Shown piece by piece: positions 7,009-16,800 of a DNA stretch of 24,986 bases. Positions within the stretch are counted from its first letter, which is position 1. Each line of letters starts with the position of its first letter. Both the position numbers and the translations under genes were made by a program. The stretch covers positions 1 to 24,986 of the forward strand of contig JBFINP010000044.1 of assembly GCA_041611095.1 (NCBI GenBank), in the 5' to 3' direction. Below the pieces are notes generated by a model. The model worked only from the letters and a program-made list of their open reading frames with translations, did not search any database and was not told the origin of the DNA. Source of the stretch: UBA6912 sp041611095. GTDB lineage: Bacteria; Actinomycetota; Acidimicrobiia; Spongiisociales; UBA5794.

Positions 7009-7290
7009 CTAGGAAACCCGTCTCTCGGCGGCGATCGCGGCGCGCTCGCGGCGGATCTTCCGTCGCTCCCGCTCCGACATGCCTCCCCATATGCCGAACT
7101 TCTCCGAGTAGACGATTGCGAACTCGAGACAGTCGGCTCGCACCGAGCACTCACGGCAGATCGACTTTGCCGTCCGGGTCGATGCCCCTCGTTCCGGGAA
7201 GAACAGATCAGGGTCGGCTCCACGGCAGTTTGCCAGATCCTGCCACGCCATGTCGTCCGTGGCCAGCAGCTCCACCAGCTGTGTAAACAC
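7009..7290 (-). CDS. WhiB-family iron-sulfur transcriptional regulator (WhiB2-like)
   Basis: Actinobacteria-specific [4Fe-4S] regulator that works bound to the principal sigma factor and commonly controls division, development or redox responses. The 93-residue protein has the four cluster cysteines C22, C45, C48 and C54 (C-x2-C-x5-C), the ADPDLFFPERG segment, the GIWGG turn and a basic C-terminus (SERERRKIRRERAA) for DNA contact. The pattern is closest to WhiB/WhiB2 (WhmD), but the subtype is uncertain. The start is GTG at 7290 with GGGAG about 5 bases upstream. A good promoter lies directly upstream, overlapped by a palindrome also found at the HU promoter. The gene is divergent from sdhC. 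It is the best evidence for an actinobacterial host. Confidence 0.95.
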   Translation of the reverse strand: MFTQLVELLATDDMAWQDLANCRGADPDLFFPERGASTRTAKSICRECSVRADCLEFAIVYSEKFGIWGGMSERERRKIRRERAAIAAERRVS

Positions 7291-7313
7291 GCTCTCTCCC
7301 TACACAGTTGTAA

Positions 7314-7329
7314 TTACGCCGGTGTGATT
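7314..7329. promoter_or_regulatory. Operator-like near-palindrome at the whiB promoter
   Basis: TTACGCCGGTGTGATT matches 14 of 16 bases of the element at 11833-11848 (TTACACCCGTGTGATT on the minus strand). The core has the form TTACRC-N2-GTGTGA. It overlaps the last bases of the predicted whiB -10 and the predicted transcription start, a typical repressor position. The regulator is unknown. Confidence 0.45.
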
Positions 7330-7356
7330 CTGTCAGATCTTACGCGCGCCTGTCAA
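7327..7356 (-). promoter_or_regulatory. whiB promoter (-35 TTGACA, -10 CAGAAT)
   Basis: On the minus strand a perfect TTGACA (plus 7351-7356) is followed after 18 bases by CAGAAT (plus 7327-7332), which matches TATAAT at four positions. The predicted leader is about 30 bases and includes the GGGAG ribosome site. Confidence 0.65.
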
Positions 7357-7478
7357 CCCCACCCCGGCGAGGGCGCCCATCCGGGCGGCGTCCCACGCAA
7401 GAGAGAGGCCGGCCGTCTGGACCACATCCGCCGCCGCATTCCTCGGTACGACCGGGAAATGGGCACCGCAACCCGGGC

Positions 7479-7487
7479 TGGCATAAT
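7479..7487 (+). promoter_or_regulatory. Extended -10 promoter of sdhCAB
   Basis: TGG followed by CATAAT (7482-7487) is an extended -10 element matching TATAAT at five of six positions. No good -35 is visible 16-19 bases upstream, as is common for extended -10 promoters. The transcript would start near 7494, about 23 bases before the sdhC GTG. Confidence 0.55.
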
Positions 7488-7516
7488 GGCGACGGCCGAC
7501 CGAAAGGACGCATGGG

Positions 7517-8248
7517 GTGACCACCACGCGGCAACCGCCGGACGCGAAGCAGCAGCGCCGCGTCCCCTGGCTGATCGAGGTGTACCGGACGGACGTCGGG
7601 AAGAAGTATGCGATGGCCATCACCGGAGTGATCGGCCTGGCCTTCATCTTCTTCCACATGATCGGCAACCTGCACGCCTTCGAGGGCATGGAGCAGATCA
7701 ACGAGTACGGCGAGGGGCTGCGTGACGTCGGCGAGCCGCTCTTCCCCCGTACGTTGATCCTGTGGCTCTTCCTGCGTCTCCCCCTGGTGCTCGCCCTCGC
7801 CATCCACGTCCACGCCGCCTGGGCGCTGACGCGGTCCAACCAGCGGGCTCGGGCACAGGGGTACGAGGTCCGTAGCTACCTCGCCGCCAACTACGCGTCT
7901 CGCACGATGCGGTGGACGGGCGTGATCATCTTGCTCTTCCTGGCATGGCACCTCGCGGACCTGACCTGGGGCCTCGAAGTCGTCAACCCGGACTTCGAGC
8001 GAGGCGACGTCTACGGCAATCTCGTGGCCACCCTCGAGCGCTGGCCCGTGACGATCCTGTACGTCGTCGCCCAGGGCGCACTCGCCCTCCACGTCTGGCA
8101 CGGGGCATGGAGCCTGTTCCAGTCCGTGGGAATCAACAATCCACGGTTCAACGCGTTCCGCCGCACGTTCGCAACCACGTTCACGATCATCGTCGTCGCC
8201 GGCTTCCTCGCAGTGCCCATCGGGGTCCAGCTCGGCGTCATCTCGTAG
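7517..8248 (+). CDS. sdhC: Succinate dehydrogenase cytochrome b subunit SdhC (type B, b558 family)
   Basis: Membrane anchor of complex II that passes electrons from the iron-sulfur subunit to quinone. The 243-residue protein has five predicted membrane helices at about 33-55, 80-104, 131-150, 178-200 and 218-240. Histidines lie in or near four helices (H47/H53, H97/H99, H145, H192/H195), as expected for two haems. One large anchor with no separate SdhD is the type-B architecture of Bacillus and Wolinella-like enzymes. The start is GTG 7517, with AAAGG about 9 bases upstream; the ATG at 7512 runs into a stop after two codons. An 11-base gap separates it from sdhA. Confidence 0.93.
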   Translation: MTTTRQPPDAKQQRRVPWLIEVYRTDVGKKYAMAITGVIGLAFIFFHMIGNLHAFEGMEQINEYGEGLRDVGEPLFPRTLILWLFLRLPLVLALAIHVHAAWALTRSNQRARAQGYEVRSYLAANYASRTMRWTGVIILLFLAWHLADLTWGLEVVNPDFERGDVYGNLVATLERWPVTILYVVAQGALALHVWHGAWSLFQSVGINNPRFNAFRRTFATTFTIIVVAGFLAVPIGVQLGVIS

Positions 8249-8259
8249 GAAGGCACGGC

Positions 8260-10190
<1,931 letters not shown>

Positions 10191-10191
<1 letters not shown>

Positions 10192-10952
10192 TGGACCTGA
10201 ACCTGCAGGTGTGGCGCCAGGCGGGCCCGAACGCACCCGGCCGCTTCGAGACCTACGAGGCCAGGGGAATCCCCGAAGAGGCATCCTTCCTCGAGATGCT
10301 CGACATCGTCAACGAGCGGCTCACGCTCGACGGAGCCGAGCCCATCGTCTTCGACCACGACTGCCGCGAGGGTATCTGCGGCACATGCGGCGTGATGATC
10401 AACGGCCAGCCCCACGGTCCGCAGCTCGGCACGGCCACCTGCCAGCTGCACATGCGGAAGTTCCGCGACGGCGACACGATCGTGATCGAGCCGTGGCGCG
10501 CCGCCGGGTTCCCCATCATCAAGGATTTGATGGTCGATCGGACGGCTTTCGACCGGATCATCGAGGCCGGCGGCTACATCACGGCACCGACGGGAAGCGC
10601 ACCGGACGCCAACCTGATCCCCGTGCCCAAGGAGGCGGCCGACGCCGCCATGGACGCCGCGTCGTGCATCGGGTGCGGAGCCTGTGTCGCCGCCTGTCCC
10701 AACAGCGCCGCACAACTCTTCACCGCGGCGAAGCTGTCGCACCTCGACCTGCTCCCCCAGGGCCAGCCCGAGCGGACCCAGCGTGTGATCGCGATGGTGG
10801 AGACCATGGAGGAGTACTTCGGATCGTGCACCAACCACGGGGAATGCGAGTGGGCATGTCCCAAGGGGATCAGCATCGACAACATCGCGATCATGAACCG
10901 CGACTACCTCCGTGCGAAGGTCGCCGACCGGCGCATGGCGGGCCGTACCTAG
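10191..10952 (+). CDS. sdhB: Succinate dehydrogenase iron-sulfur subunit SdhB
   Basis: Electron-relay subunit of complex II with three clusters. The [2Fe-2S] ligands are C58, C63, C66 and C84 (CREGICGTCG, then TATC). The C-terminal ferredoxin domain has C159-x2-C162-x2-C165-x3-C169 and later C213, C219 and C223. By family rule C159, C162, C165 and C223 hold the [4Fe-4S] cluster and C169, C213 and C219 the [3Fe-4S] cluster. All ligands are present. Length is 253 residues. The ATG shares its first base with the sdhA stop codon. An 89-base gap to the SCP2 gene contains a separate -10-like element, so the operon probably ends here or reads through weakly. Confidence 0.97.
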
Positions 10953-11008
10953 CCGAGCTGCTGCCGTCGTGAGGCACAGATTCTGATCGTTCGCTCAAAA
11001 TTGCCCGG

Positions 11009-11014
11009 TAGACT
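11009..11014 (+). promoter_or_regulatory. Possible -10 element of the SCP2 gene
   Basis: TAGACT fits the TAnnnT pattern and lies 27 bases upstream of the GTG start. No convincing -35 hexamer is seen at 16-18 bases, so the call is weak. Confidence 0.3.
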
Positions 11015-11041
11015 GACCGAACCCACGAAAGGACGTCCCCT

Positions 11042-11425
11042 GTGCCCCAGTTCCTGTCCGACGACTACATGCTCGAGGCCACCGCTGCGCTCAATGAAGA
11101 CACGGCGTTCAAGAGCGCCATCACGAACGTCGACCTGACGATCCAGTTCACGGTGACAGGGGCACCCGAGGGAGACGTCGTCTACGGCCTCGCGATCGCC
11201 GACGGGTCCGCCACCTTGAGCCGGGGCGAGCACGCAGACGCCGAAGTCACGGTCACCAACGACTACGAGACCGCCATCGGGCTCTCGAAGGGTGAGCTCA
11301 ACACCCAGATGGCGTTCATGACGGGAAAGGTGAAGGTCGGGGGGAACATGGCCGCCCTGTTGATGAATCAGAACGTCATCAACCAGTTCGCACCGGCGCT
11401 CAGCAACCTCGACATCTCGTATTGA
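11042..11425 (+). CDS. SCP2 sterol-binding domain protein
   Basis: Small cytosolic protein with a sterol-carrier-protein-2 fold, a hydrophobic pocket that binds lipids or acyl-CoA. In 127 residues it shows the usual pattern: a strand pair around VDLTIQFTVTGAPEGDVVYGLAI, then DGSATLSRGEHADAEVTVTNDYET, a helix (AIGLSKGELN) and the typical FMTGKVKVGGNMAALLMNQ. The physiological ligand is unknown; such proteins accompany fatty-acid and sterol metabolism in actinobacteria, and an acyl-CoA dehydrogenase lies elsewhere in the window. The start is GTG 11042, with AAAGGA about 8 bases upstream. A strong hairpin follows the gene. Confidence 0.87.
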   Translation: MPQFLSDDYMLEATAALNEDTAFKSAITNVDLTIQFTVTGAPEGDVVYGLAIADGSATLSRGEHADAEVTVTNDYETAIGLSKGELNTQMAFMTGKVKVGGNMAALLMNQNVINQFAPALSNLDISY

Positions 11426-11441
11426 GGAAACGCACCACCTT

Positions 11442-11469
11442 GCGCACATGAGAGGGCGCACATGAGAGG
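11442..11469 (+). repeat. Tandem duplication of a 14-base unit beside the terminator
   Basis: GCGCACATGAGAGG occurs twice head-to-tail (11442-11455 and 11456-11469). The second copy runs into the left arm of the terminator. It probably arose by slippage. Confidence 0.8.
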
Positions 11470-11498
11470 GGGGGCGGCCTTTCGGCCGCCCCCCTCTC
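11464..11498. terminator. Strong bidirectional hairpin terminator between the SCP2 gene and HU
   Basis: GAGAGGGGGGGCGGCC pairs with GGCCGCCCCCCTCTC around a TTTC loop: about 15 base pairs with one bulged G. It stands midway between two convergent genes and can serve both. There is no long T-run on either side, which is usual in GC-rich actinobacteria. Confidence 0.8.
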
Positions 11499-11522
11499 GC
11501 TACGTGTCTTGGCTCGAAGCCG

Positions 11523-11795
11523 TTATCTCACGGCGTCTTTCAGGGCCTTGCCCGCCTTGAACGCAGGAACGTTGGCGGCAGCGATCGGCACGGGCTGACC
11601 CGTCTGCGGGTTGCGGCCCATGCGCGCCTCGCGATGACGCCGCTCGAACGTACCGAATCCGGTGAACGTCACCTTGTCGCCCTTCTTGAGCGCGCTGGTG
11701 ATCGTGTCGAGGGTGGCGTCGAGGACGCTGCCCACTGAAGCCTTCGATTGACCGGTCGCTCCGGCGACCTCGTCGATCAGCTCACCTTTGTTCAT
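11523..11795 (-). CDS. hup: DNA-binding protein HU
   Basis: Nucleoid-associated protein that binds and bends DNA as a dimer. The 90-residue protein begins MNKGELIDEVAGATGQSKA. It has the beta-arm signature GFGTFERRHREARMGRNPQTG, including the Pro near the arm tip, and ends KAGKALKDAV. It lacks the long Lys/Ala/Pro-rich tail of mycobacterial HupB, so it is the short, classical form. The ATG at 11795 has AGGAGG about 6 bases upstream; a further 11 upstream codons are open but not coding. The promoter region carries a palindrome shared with whiB. Confidence 0.96.
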   Translation of the reverse strand: MNKGELIDEVAGATGQSKASVGSVLDATLDTITSALKKGDKVTFTGFGTFERRHREARMGRNPQTGQPVPIAAANVPAFKAGKALKDAVR

Positions 11796-11832
11796 CACAA
11801 TCCTCCTTGGATGTCTGCCGTCGGCCACGGCT

Positions 11833-11848
11833 AATCACACGGGTGTAA
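11833..11848. promoter_or_regulatory. Operator-like palindrome at the HU promoter
   Basis: The plus strand reads AATCACACGGGTGTAA; its core TYACAC-N2-GTGTRA is a perfect inverted repeat in purine/pyrimidine terms. It begins at the last base of the predicted HU -10 and covers the likely transcription start. It matches 14 of 16 bases of the whiB element at 7314-7329. Confidence 0.45.
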
Positions 11849-11876
11849 CCCTACCGGTGGTTGGCGCAGACGCCAA
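11848..11876 (-). promoter_or_regulatory. HU promoter (-35 TTGGCG, -10 TAGGGT)
   Basis: On the minus strand TTGGCG (plus 11871-11876) and TAGGGT (plus 11848-11853) are separated by exactly 17 bases. Both are acceptable for actinobacterial housekeeping promoters. The leader would be about 45 bases. Confidence 0.45.
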
Positions 11877-11970
11877 GAATCCTTGCGCCACAAGGGTCTC
11901 GCCATCCGAGCGGCGATCGCGGCGTCGGAGCGCGCTGGGTAGAGTGTGCTGGCCGCCGGAAGGGAGCCGC

Positions 11971-12867
11971 TTGAAGAAACGTTGGGTGCTCGTGCTCGGG
12001 ATCTTCGGTGCCCTGCTGACGGCCCAGTCGATCCTCTGGGAGTACGGGCGGATGCACCCGAACTACGGCTTCATCGTCGAGCCGTGGTCGATTCGCGGCT
12101 TCGAGACGGTGCACGGCTCCGTCGGCACCGCCACGGGCATCCTCGCCCTCCTCGCCGTGCTGGCGGTCGCCTGGAAGGGATCCGAGGAGCTGCGGTACGG
12201 CATCCCGATCACTCTCGGCATCGGCGTGGGCGCCACCGCGATCGCCGCAGTGTTCAGCGGCGACGACCACACCCTGACACCGGGGTTCCCCGTCATCGCC
12301 CTCCTGACGCTGATACTCACCATCGTGCTCTACCGCGTCTTCACGTCCCTGAGGAAGACGTCGATCTTCGTCACCAACTTCTGGTTGCGATCCCTCGTGA
12401 TGATCGTGCTGCTCGGCGTCACCGGCTTCGTCGTCAACGCCGCCATCGGCGGCAAGCGGATCACCCTCCCGGTATGGGTCATGATCGGCATCATCTTCCT
12501 GCTGTTGGCAGCGCTGTCCATCTCCCCGGAGCCGCGCGAGCTCGCCGCCAACCGAATGCTGATGTTCTCCTCGATCGCCGGCGCCGCCGCACTTGCCCTG
12601 TCGGCAGGCGCCGTCCGGTCGACGCTCATCCGCCTCCAGAGGGAGACGATCGGAGTGGCGGCCCAATACAAGGACACACAGGTGACGTCGGGTCACCTCA
12701 TGGCCACCATCGGACTGGTGTTCGTGTTCTTCGCCGCCGTCGCCCTGTGGGCGCGACGCCGCGATGCGATCCTCACCGCCCAGCGGGTGCGCCGTCAGCG
12801 CGAGGCCGCCGAGGCCAGCGCGGCCGAGATCGCCGCCGCCATCGAGGAGGCAGGGATCTCTCGCTGA
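11971..12867 (+). CDS. Multi-pass membrane protein of unknown function
   Basis: Not recognised. The 298-residue protein has about seven or eight hydrophobic membrane segments, at roughly 5-22, 48-66, 75-92, 104-122, 137-155, 163-180, 195-212 and 243-262. A charged, Ala/Glu/Arg-rich C-terminal tail (about 263-298) probably forms a cytoplasmic helix or coiled coil. I see no transporter, protease or transferase signature. The start is TTG 11971, because GGAAGGGAG (11958-11966) lies 4 bases upstream and the product then begins KKRWVLVLGIFG, a natural first membrane helix; the frame is open upstream without coding character. The gene diverges from HU and converges on mdh with only 16 bases between the stop codons. 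Confidence 0.75.
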   Translation: MKKRWVLVLGIFGALLTAQSILWEYGRMHPNYGFIVEPWSIRGFETVHGSVGTATGILALLAVLAVAWKGSEELRYGIPITLGIGVGATAIAAVFSGDDHTLTPGFPVIALLTLILTIVLYRVFTSLRKTSIFVTNFWLRSLVMIVLLGVTGFVVNAAIGGKRITLPVWVMIGIIFLLLAALSISPEPRELAANRMLMFSSIAGAAALALSAGAVRSTLIRLQRETIGVAAQYKDTQVTSGHLMATIGLVFVFFAAVALWARRRDAILTAQRVRRQREAAEASAAEIAAAIEEAGISR

Positions 12868-12887
12868 CGCAGAGCCTGCAGCGTCAG
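12864..12887. terminator. Compact inverted repeat spanning two convergent stop codons
   Basis: CTGACGC (12864-12870) and GCGTCAG (12881-12887) form a perfect 7-base stem around a 10-base loop. Each arm contains the stop codon of one gene. The TGA/TCA part is forced by convergence; the other four pairs are not. Confidence 0.45.
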
Positions 12888-13873
12888 ATCAGTCCGAGGG
12901 ACCTCACCGTGTCGCGCTCGGTCACCAGCTCGGCCACGGATGCATCGATACGTGCCCGACTGAAATCGTCGATGTCGAGGCCGGACACGATCGAAGCCAC
13001 GCCCCCCGCCACGGTGCAGGGGAAGCTCGATACGACGCCCTCGGTGACGCCGTAGCTTCCGTCCGACGCGACCGACATCGAGACCCAATCGCCTTCGGGC
13101 GTGCTGGAAGCCCAATCTCGCATGTGGTCGATGGCAGCGTTGGCTGCGGAGGCCGCCGACGATGCACCGCGCGCCTGGATGATCGCGGCACCGCGTTTGG
13201 CGACCGTGGGGATGAACTCGTTCTCGATCCAAGCCTGATCACCAACCATCTCCGCCGCGTTCTTCCCGTCCACCTCGCAGTGGAAGAGATCGGGATACTG
13301 GGTCGTCGAGTGGTTGCCCCAGATGGTCATCTTCGTGATCGCGGTCACGGGGCGGCCCACCTTGGCCCCGAGCTGACTCAGCGCCCGATTGTGGTCGAGG
13401 CGGGTCATCGCATGGAACTGCCGCGGGTCGAGATCCGGAGCGTGGCTGAGGGCGATCAGGGCATTGGTGTTGGCCGGGTTGCCGACGACGAGCACCTTGA
13501 CGTTGCGCGAGGCGGCATCGTTGATCGCCTTGCCCTGCGGGCCGAAGATCCCGCCATTGGCCTCGAGGAGATCGGCACGCTCCATCCCGGCCTTGCGCGG
13601 CATCGCACCGACGAGGAGTGCGTAGTCGGCGTCGCCGAAGGCCACGGTTGCATCGTCGGTCTTGACCATCCCGGCGAGCAGCGGGAAGGCACAGTCGTCG
13701 AGCTCCATGGCCACCCCGTCGAGCGCACCGAGCGCAGGTGTGATCTCCAACATCTGGAGGATCACCGGCTGGTCGGGCCCCAGCAGCTCGCCCGATGCGA
13801 TCCTGAAGAGGAGGCTGTAGCCGATCTGGCCGGCGGCTCCTGTGACGGTCACACGGACGGGTGGTTTGCTCAC
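12884..13873 (-). CDS. mdh: Malate dehydrogenase
   Basis: TCA-cycle enzyme interconverting malate and oxaloacetate with NAD. The 329-residue protein is of the cytosolic/GAAGQIG type. The nucleotide-binding loop TGAAGQIGYS is at 11-20, and an acidic residue at the end of the second strand (LEITP, E43) favours NAD over NADP. The substrate-loop arginines are R93 and R99 (MPRKAGMERADLL), with N132 in VGNPANTN. The catalytic D160/R163/H188 are in TRLDHNRA and IWGNHST. The start is GTG 13873, with AAGGAG about 7 bases upstream. It lies 106 bases after a DUF2254 gene and on the same strand as icd. Confidence 0.96.
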   Translation of the reverse strand: MSKPPVRVTVTGAAGQIGYSLLFRIASGELLGPDQPVILQMLEITPALGALDGVAMELDDCAFPLLAGMVKTDDATVAFGDADYALLVGAMPRKAGMERADLLEANGGIFGPQGKAINDAASRNVKVLVVGNPANTNALIALSHAPDLDPRQFHAMTRLDHNRALSQLGAKVGRPVTAITKMTIWGNHSTTQYPDLFHCEVDGKNAAEMVGDQAWIENEFIPTVAKRGAAIIQARGASSAASAANAAIDHMRDWASSTPEGDWVSMSVASDGSYGVTEGVVSSFPCTVAGGVASIVSGLDIDDFSRARIDASVAELVTERDTVRSLGLI

Positions 13874-13914
13874 GGCACTACTCCTTGGGATGGATCAGAC
13901 CTCGGTGCCGTCGC

Positions 13915-13920
13915 ATCGTA
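13915..13920 (-). promoter_or_regulatory. Possible -10 element for mdh
   Basis: TACGAT on the minus strand matches TATAAT at four positions and lies 41 bases before the mdh start. Only weak -35 candidates occur at 16-18 bases (TTACCC or TGTTAC). Confidence 0.35.
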
Positions 13921-13979
13921 CCGGGAGCGTCTGAACGGGTAACAGGGTCCACCGGCCCCCGCCTGTGGTGGCGTCGGCT

Positions 13980-15305
13980 CTAGCCGTGATCGACATAGCC
14001 GTACTCGGCGGCGAACGCCGCATCGTCTGCCATCGCCATTATCGGCTCGAGATCGGACGCCGGCTCGATGACTCGCTCGACGGCTGCTCTCACCAGTTCG
14101 ACCTGTTGAGCCACGAGCCGGCGCCGCCGGTCGGAGGTGTGCGATGCGGCCACGGTCTCCAGCAACCGCAGCAGGGCGACCATCACCCGTGGACGATCGG
14201 CGGCGCTCCGTCGGATGTTGCCGCACAAAGTGTCGAGGAAGAGACCGAAATCGGCCACCGGAACGAAGACGACCGTCCGGCCGCCGGCCTCCTCCGTGAT
14301 GTCGTCGGTGGCCACGACGGCGAGCTCCGCCATGATGACGGAGAGGTGCTGGATCGCCTGGACGGCGGTGTACGGGTCGTTCATCGACGGGGCGACGGCG
14401 CGCAACGCGATGTCGACGAGCTGACGGATGCCGAACCCGATGTCGTTGTCTACCCGCCGCTCGACGGTCATCACGACGGCACGGTTGACCACGTCTACCA
14501 CCTGGGCCTCCGGCGAGCGATCGAGCCCTTCGCCCCACACCCAAGCCAAGGCGCTTCCGGCCACGATGTGGTGCCCGACTTGAGGTCGGATCCGAATGGT
14601 GCCGCGGAGCTCGCCGGCGATCGTGCTCAGCGCCTGGACGTCCACTTCCTGCAGGTAGCCACTCTTCTTGGCGGGCACCAGCATCGCATCGACTGGGGGC
14701 TCCGGCGGGCGGCGCAGCGGTTCCACAGCCGAGACGGGCCGCGGGTGATGGGTCCGGACGGCATCCAGCGTGGCGCGGCGCACCCCGTGCATCACCGTGT
14801 CGATCCGGATCGAGTTCGTGATGTGCTGGATGTAGTAGACGAGCATCCCGACGCTGACCAATGCGAGGATCAGCGAGCCCGTGACCGCGATCTGGGGGAC
14901 GAACTCACCGCCGTCGTCGGTGGCCTGACCTACGGTGAACAGCCCGCCGAGGCTGTAGGCGAAGGTGGCCACGAAGGTGGCGAGCACGAGTCGTGTGCCC
15001 GGATCCTGGAGGAACGACCGAAGCAGTCGCGGCGAGAACTGGGTGGACGCGATCTGCAGGGCCACCACCGTGAGCACGAAGACGAGGCCGGTCACCGTGA
15101 TCATGGTTCCGGATACGACGGTGAGCAGTTCTCGGGCCCCGGCTGCATCCCCCCGGAAGAGCACCGGGGCGAGCACACCGTCGTCGCCGACCTCGATCCG
15201 GGAGAGCCCATAGCCCGCCACGAGGGCGAGGACTACAAAGACACTCGGGAGAAACCAGAGCGAGCGGATCGCCTCACGCCACGGGTGTCGGTACTCGTCG
15301 CGCAT
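13980..15305 (-). CDS. DUF2254 family predicted membrane protein
   Basis: Member of an uncharacterised family (DUF2254). The 441-residue protein has an N-terminal block of about four membrane helices (near 16-35, 60-85, 105-125 and 138-160). It includes the family-typical SGTMITVTGLVFVLTVVALQIASTQFSPRLL and DPGTRLVLATFVATFAYSL. A large soluble part follows, with AKKSGYLQEVD, RPQVGHHIVAGSALAWVW and IGFGIRQLVDIALRAVAPSMNDPYTA, the most conserved stretch. Function is unknown. It begins only 40 bases after icd, suggesting cotranscription, with mdh 106 bases further on. The ribosome site before the ATG at 15305 is weak. Confidence 0.88.
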   Translation of the reverse strand: MRDEYRHPWREAIRSLWFLPSVFVVLALVAGYGLSRIEVGDDGVLAPVLFRGDAAGARELLTVVSGTMITVTGLVFVLTVVALQIASTQFSPRLLRSFLQDPGTRLVLATFVATFAYSLGGLFTVGQATDDGGEFVPQIAVTGSLILALVSVGMLVYYIQHITNSIRIDTVMHGVRRATLDAVRTHHPRPVSAVEPLRRPPEPPVDAMLVPAKKSGYLQEVDVQALSTIAGELRGTIRIRPQVGHHIVAGSALAWVWGEGLDRSPEAQVVDVVNRAVVMTVERRVDNDIGFGIRQLVDIALRAVAPSMNDPYTAVQAIQHLSVIMAELAVVATDDITEEAGGRTVVFVPVADFGLFLDTLCGNIRRSAADRPRVMVALLRLLETVAASHTSDRRRRLVAQQVELVRAAVERVIEPASDLEPIMAMADDAAFAAEYGYVDHG

Positions 15306-15345
15306 CCAGTCCGGAGACTACGCGCTCGGTGGACACGCAACGCGC

Positions 15346-16548
<1,203 letters not shown>

Positions 16549-16594
16549 GCTGGCTCCTTCGTGGGGATTCGTTCGATGTGCCGCAGAGAGTAGT

Positions 16595-16612
16595 GGGCCC
16601 GGAAACGGGCCC
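16595..16612. other. Perfect GC hairpin in the icd leader region
   Basis: GGGCCCG and CGGGCCC form 7 GC pairs around a GAAA loop on the plus strand (TTTC on the minus strand). It lies 47-64 bases upstream of the icd start. It could be a leader hairpin of icd or a terminator for upstream transcription; there is no T-run. Confidence 0.4.
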
Positions 16613-16769
16613 CCTGAGGCCGAGGTGGTCGTAGCAGAACTTCCCGTCGGTCGGCTATCGGGTTGTTTCTCCGACGCGCCGAACTGCTCGGTCATTCCCT
16701 TCCTCCCGCGCCGCGGAACTCGGCCGGGGGTCGTTGTTGGGTATGTAGACGCCCACCGCTCCTGTTTCG

Positions 16770-16781
16770 TGTGTATACACA
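16770..16781. promoter_or_regulatory. Perfect 12-base palindrome upstream of the second ECF sigma gene
   Basis: TGTGTATACACA lies 19 bases before the sigma ATG, just ahead of the ribosome site. Its AT-rich symmetry in GC-rich DNA suggests a protein-binding site, probably acting as an operator on the sigma operon. Confidence 0.45.
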
Positions 16782-16800
16782 AATGCAGGACAGGTCGCTG

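Larger units (their letters stand above)
7291..7516. other. Divergent whiB/sdhC regulatory region (226 bases)
   Basis: This gap holds the whiB promoter and operator-like palindrome on its left side and the sdhC extended -10 promoter on its right. The middle (about 7360-7470) shows no gene or convincing RNA structure. Confidence 0.6.
16549..16800. other. Divergent icd/second-sigma regulatory region (252 bases)
   Basis: No gene fits here. It contains a GAAA-capped hairpin near icd and a 12-base palindrome near the sigma gene. It also has a weak ECF-like GGAAC (16715-16719) with TGTTG about 15 bases on. No housekeeping promoter for icd stands out. Confidence 0.5.

Noticed and set aside
7912..8259. 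In-frame upstream extension of sdhA through sdhC (116 codons)
   Set aside because: It reads sdhC in the wrong frame; ATG 8260 has a good ribosome site and gives the normal SdhA length.
16715..16740. GGAAC ... TGTTG as an ECF autoregulatory promoter for the second sigma gene
   Set aside because: The spacing (15 bases) and -10 are poorer than at the first sigma gene; kept only as a mention in the region entry.
16549..16782. Upstream extension of icd by 78 codons
   Set aside because: Pro/Ser/Arg-rich and unlike any isocitrate dehydrogenase; ATG 16548 has an excellent ribosome site and matches the E. coli numbering offset.
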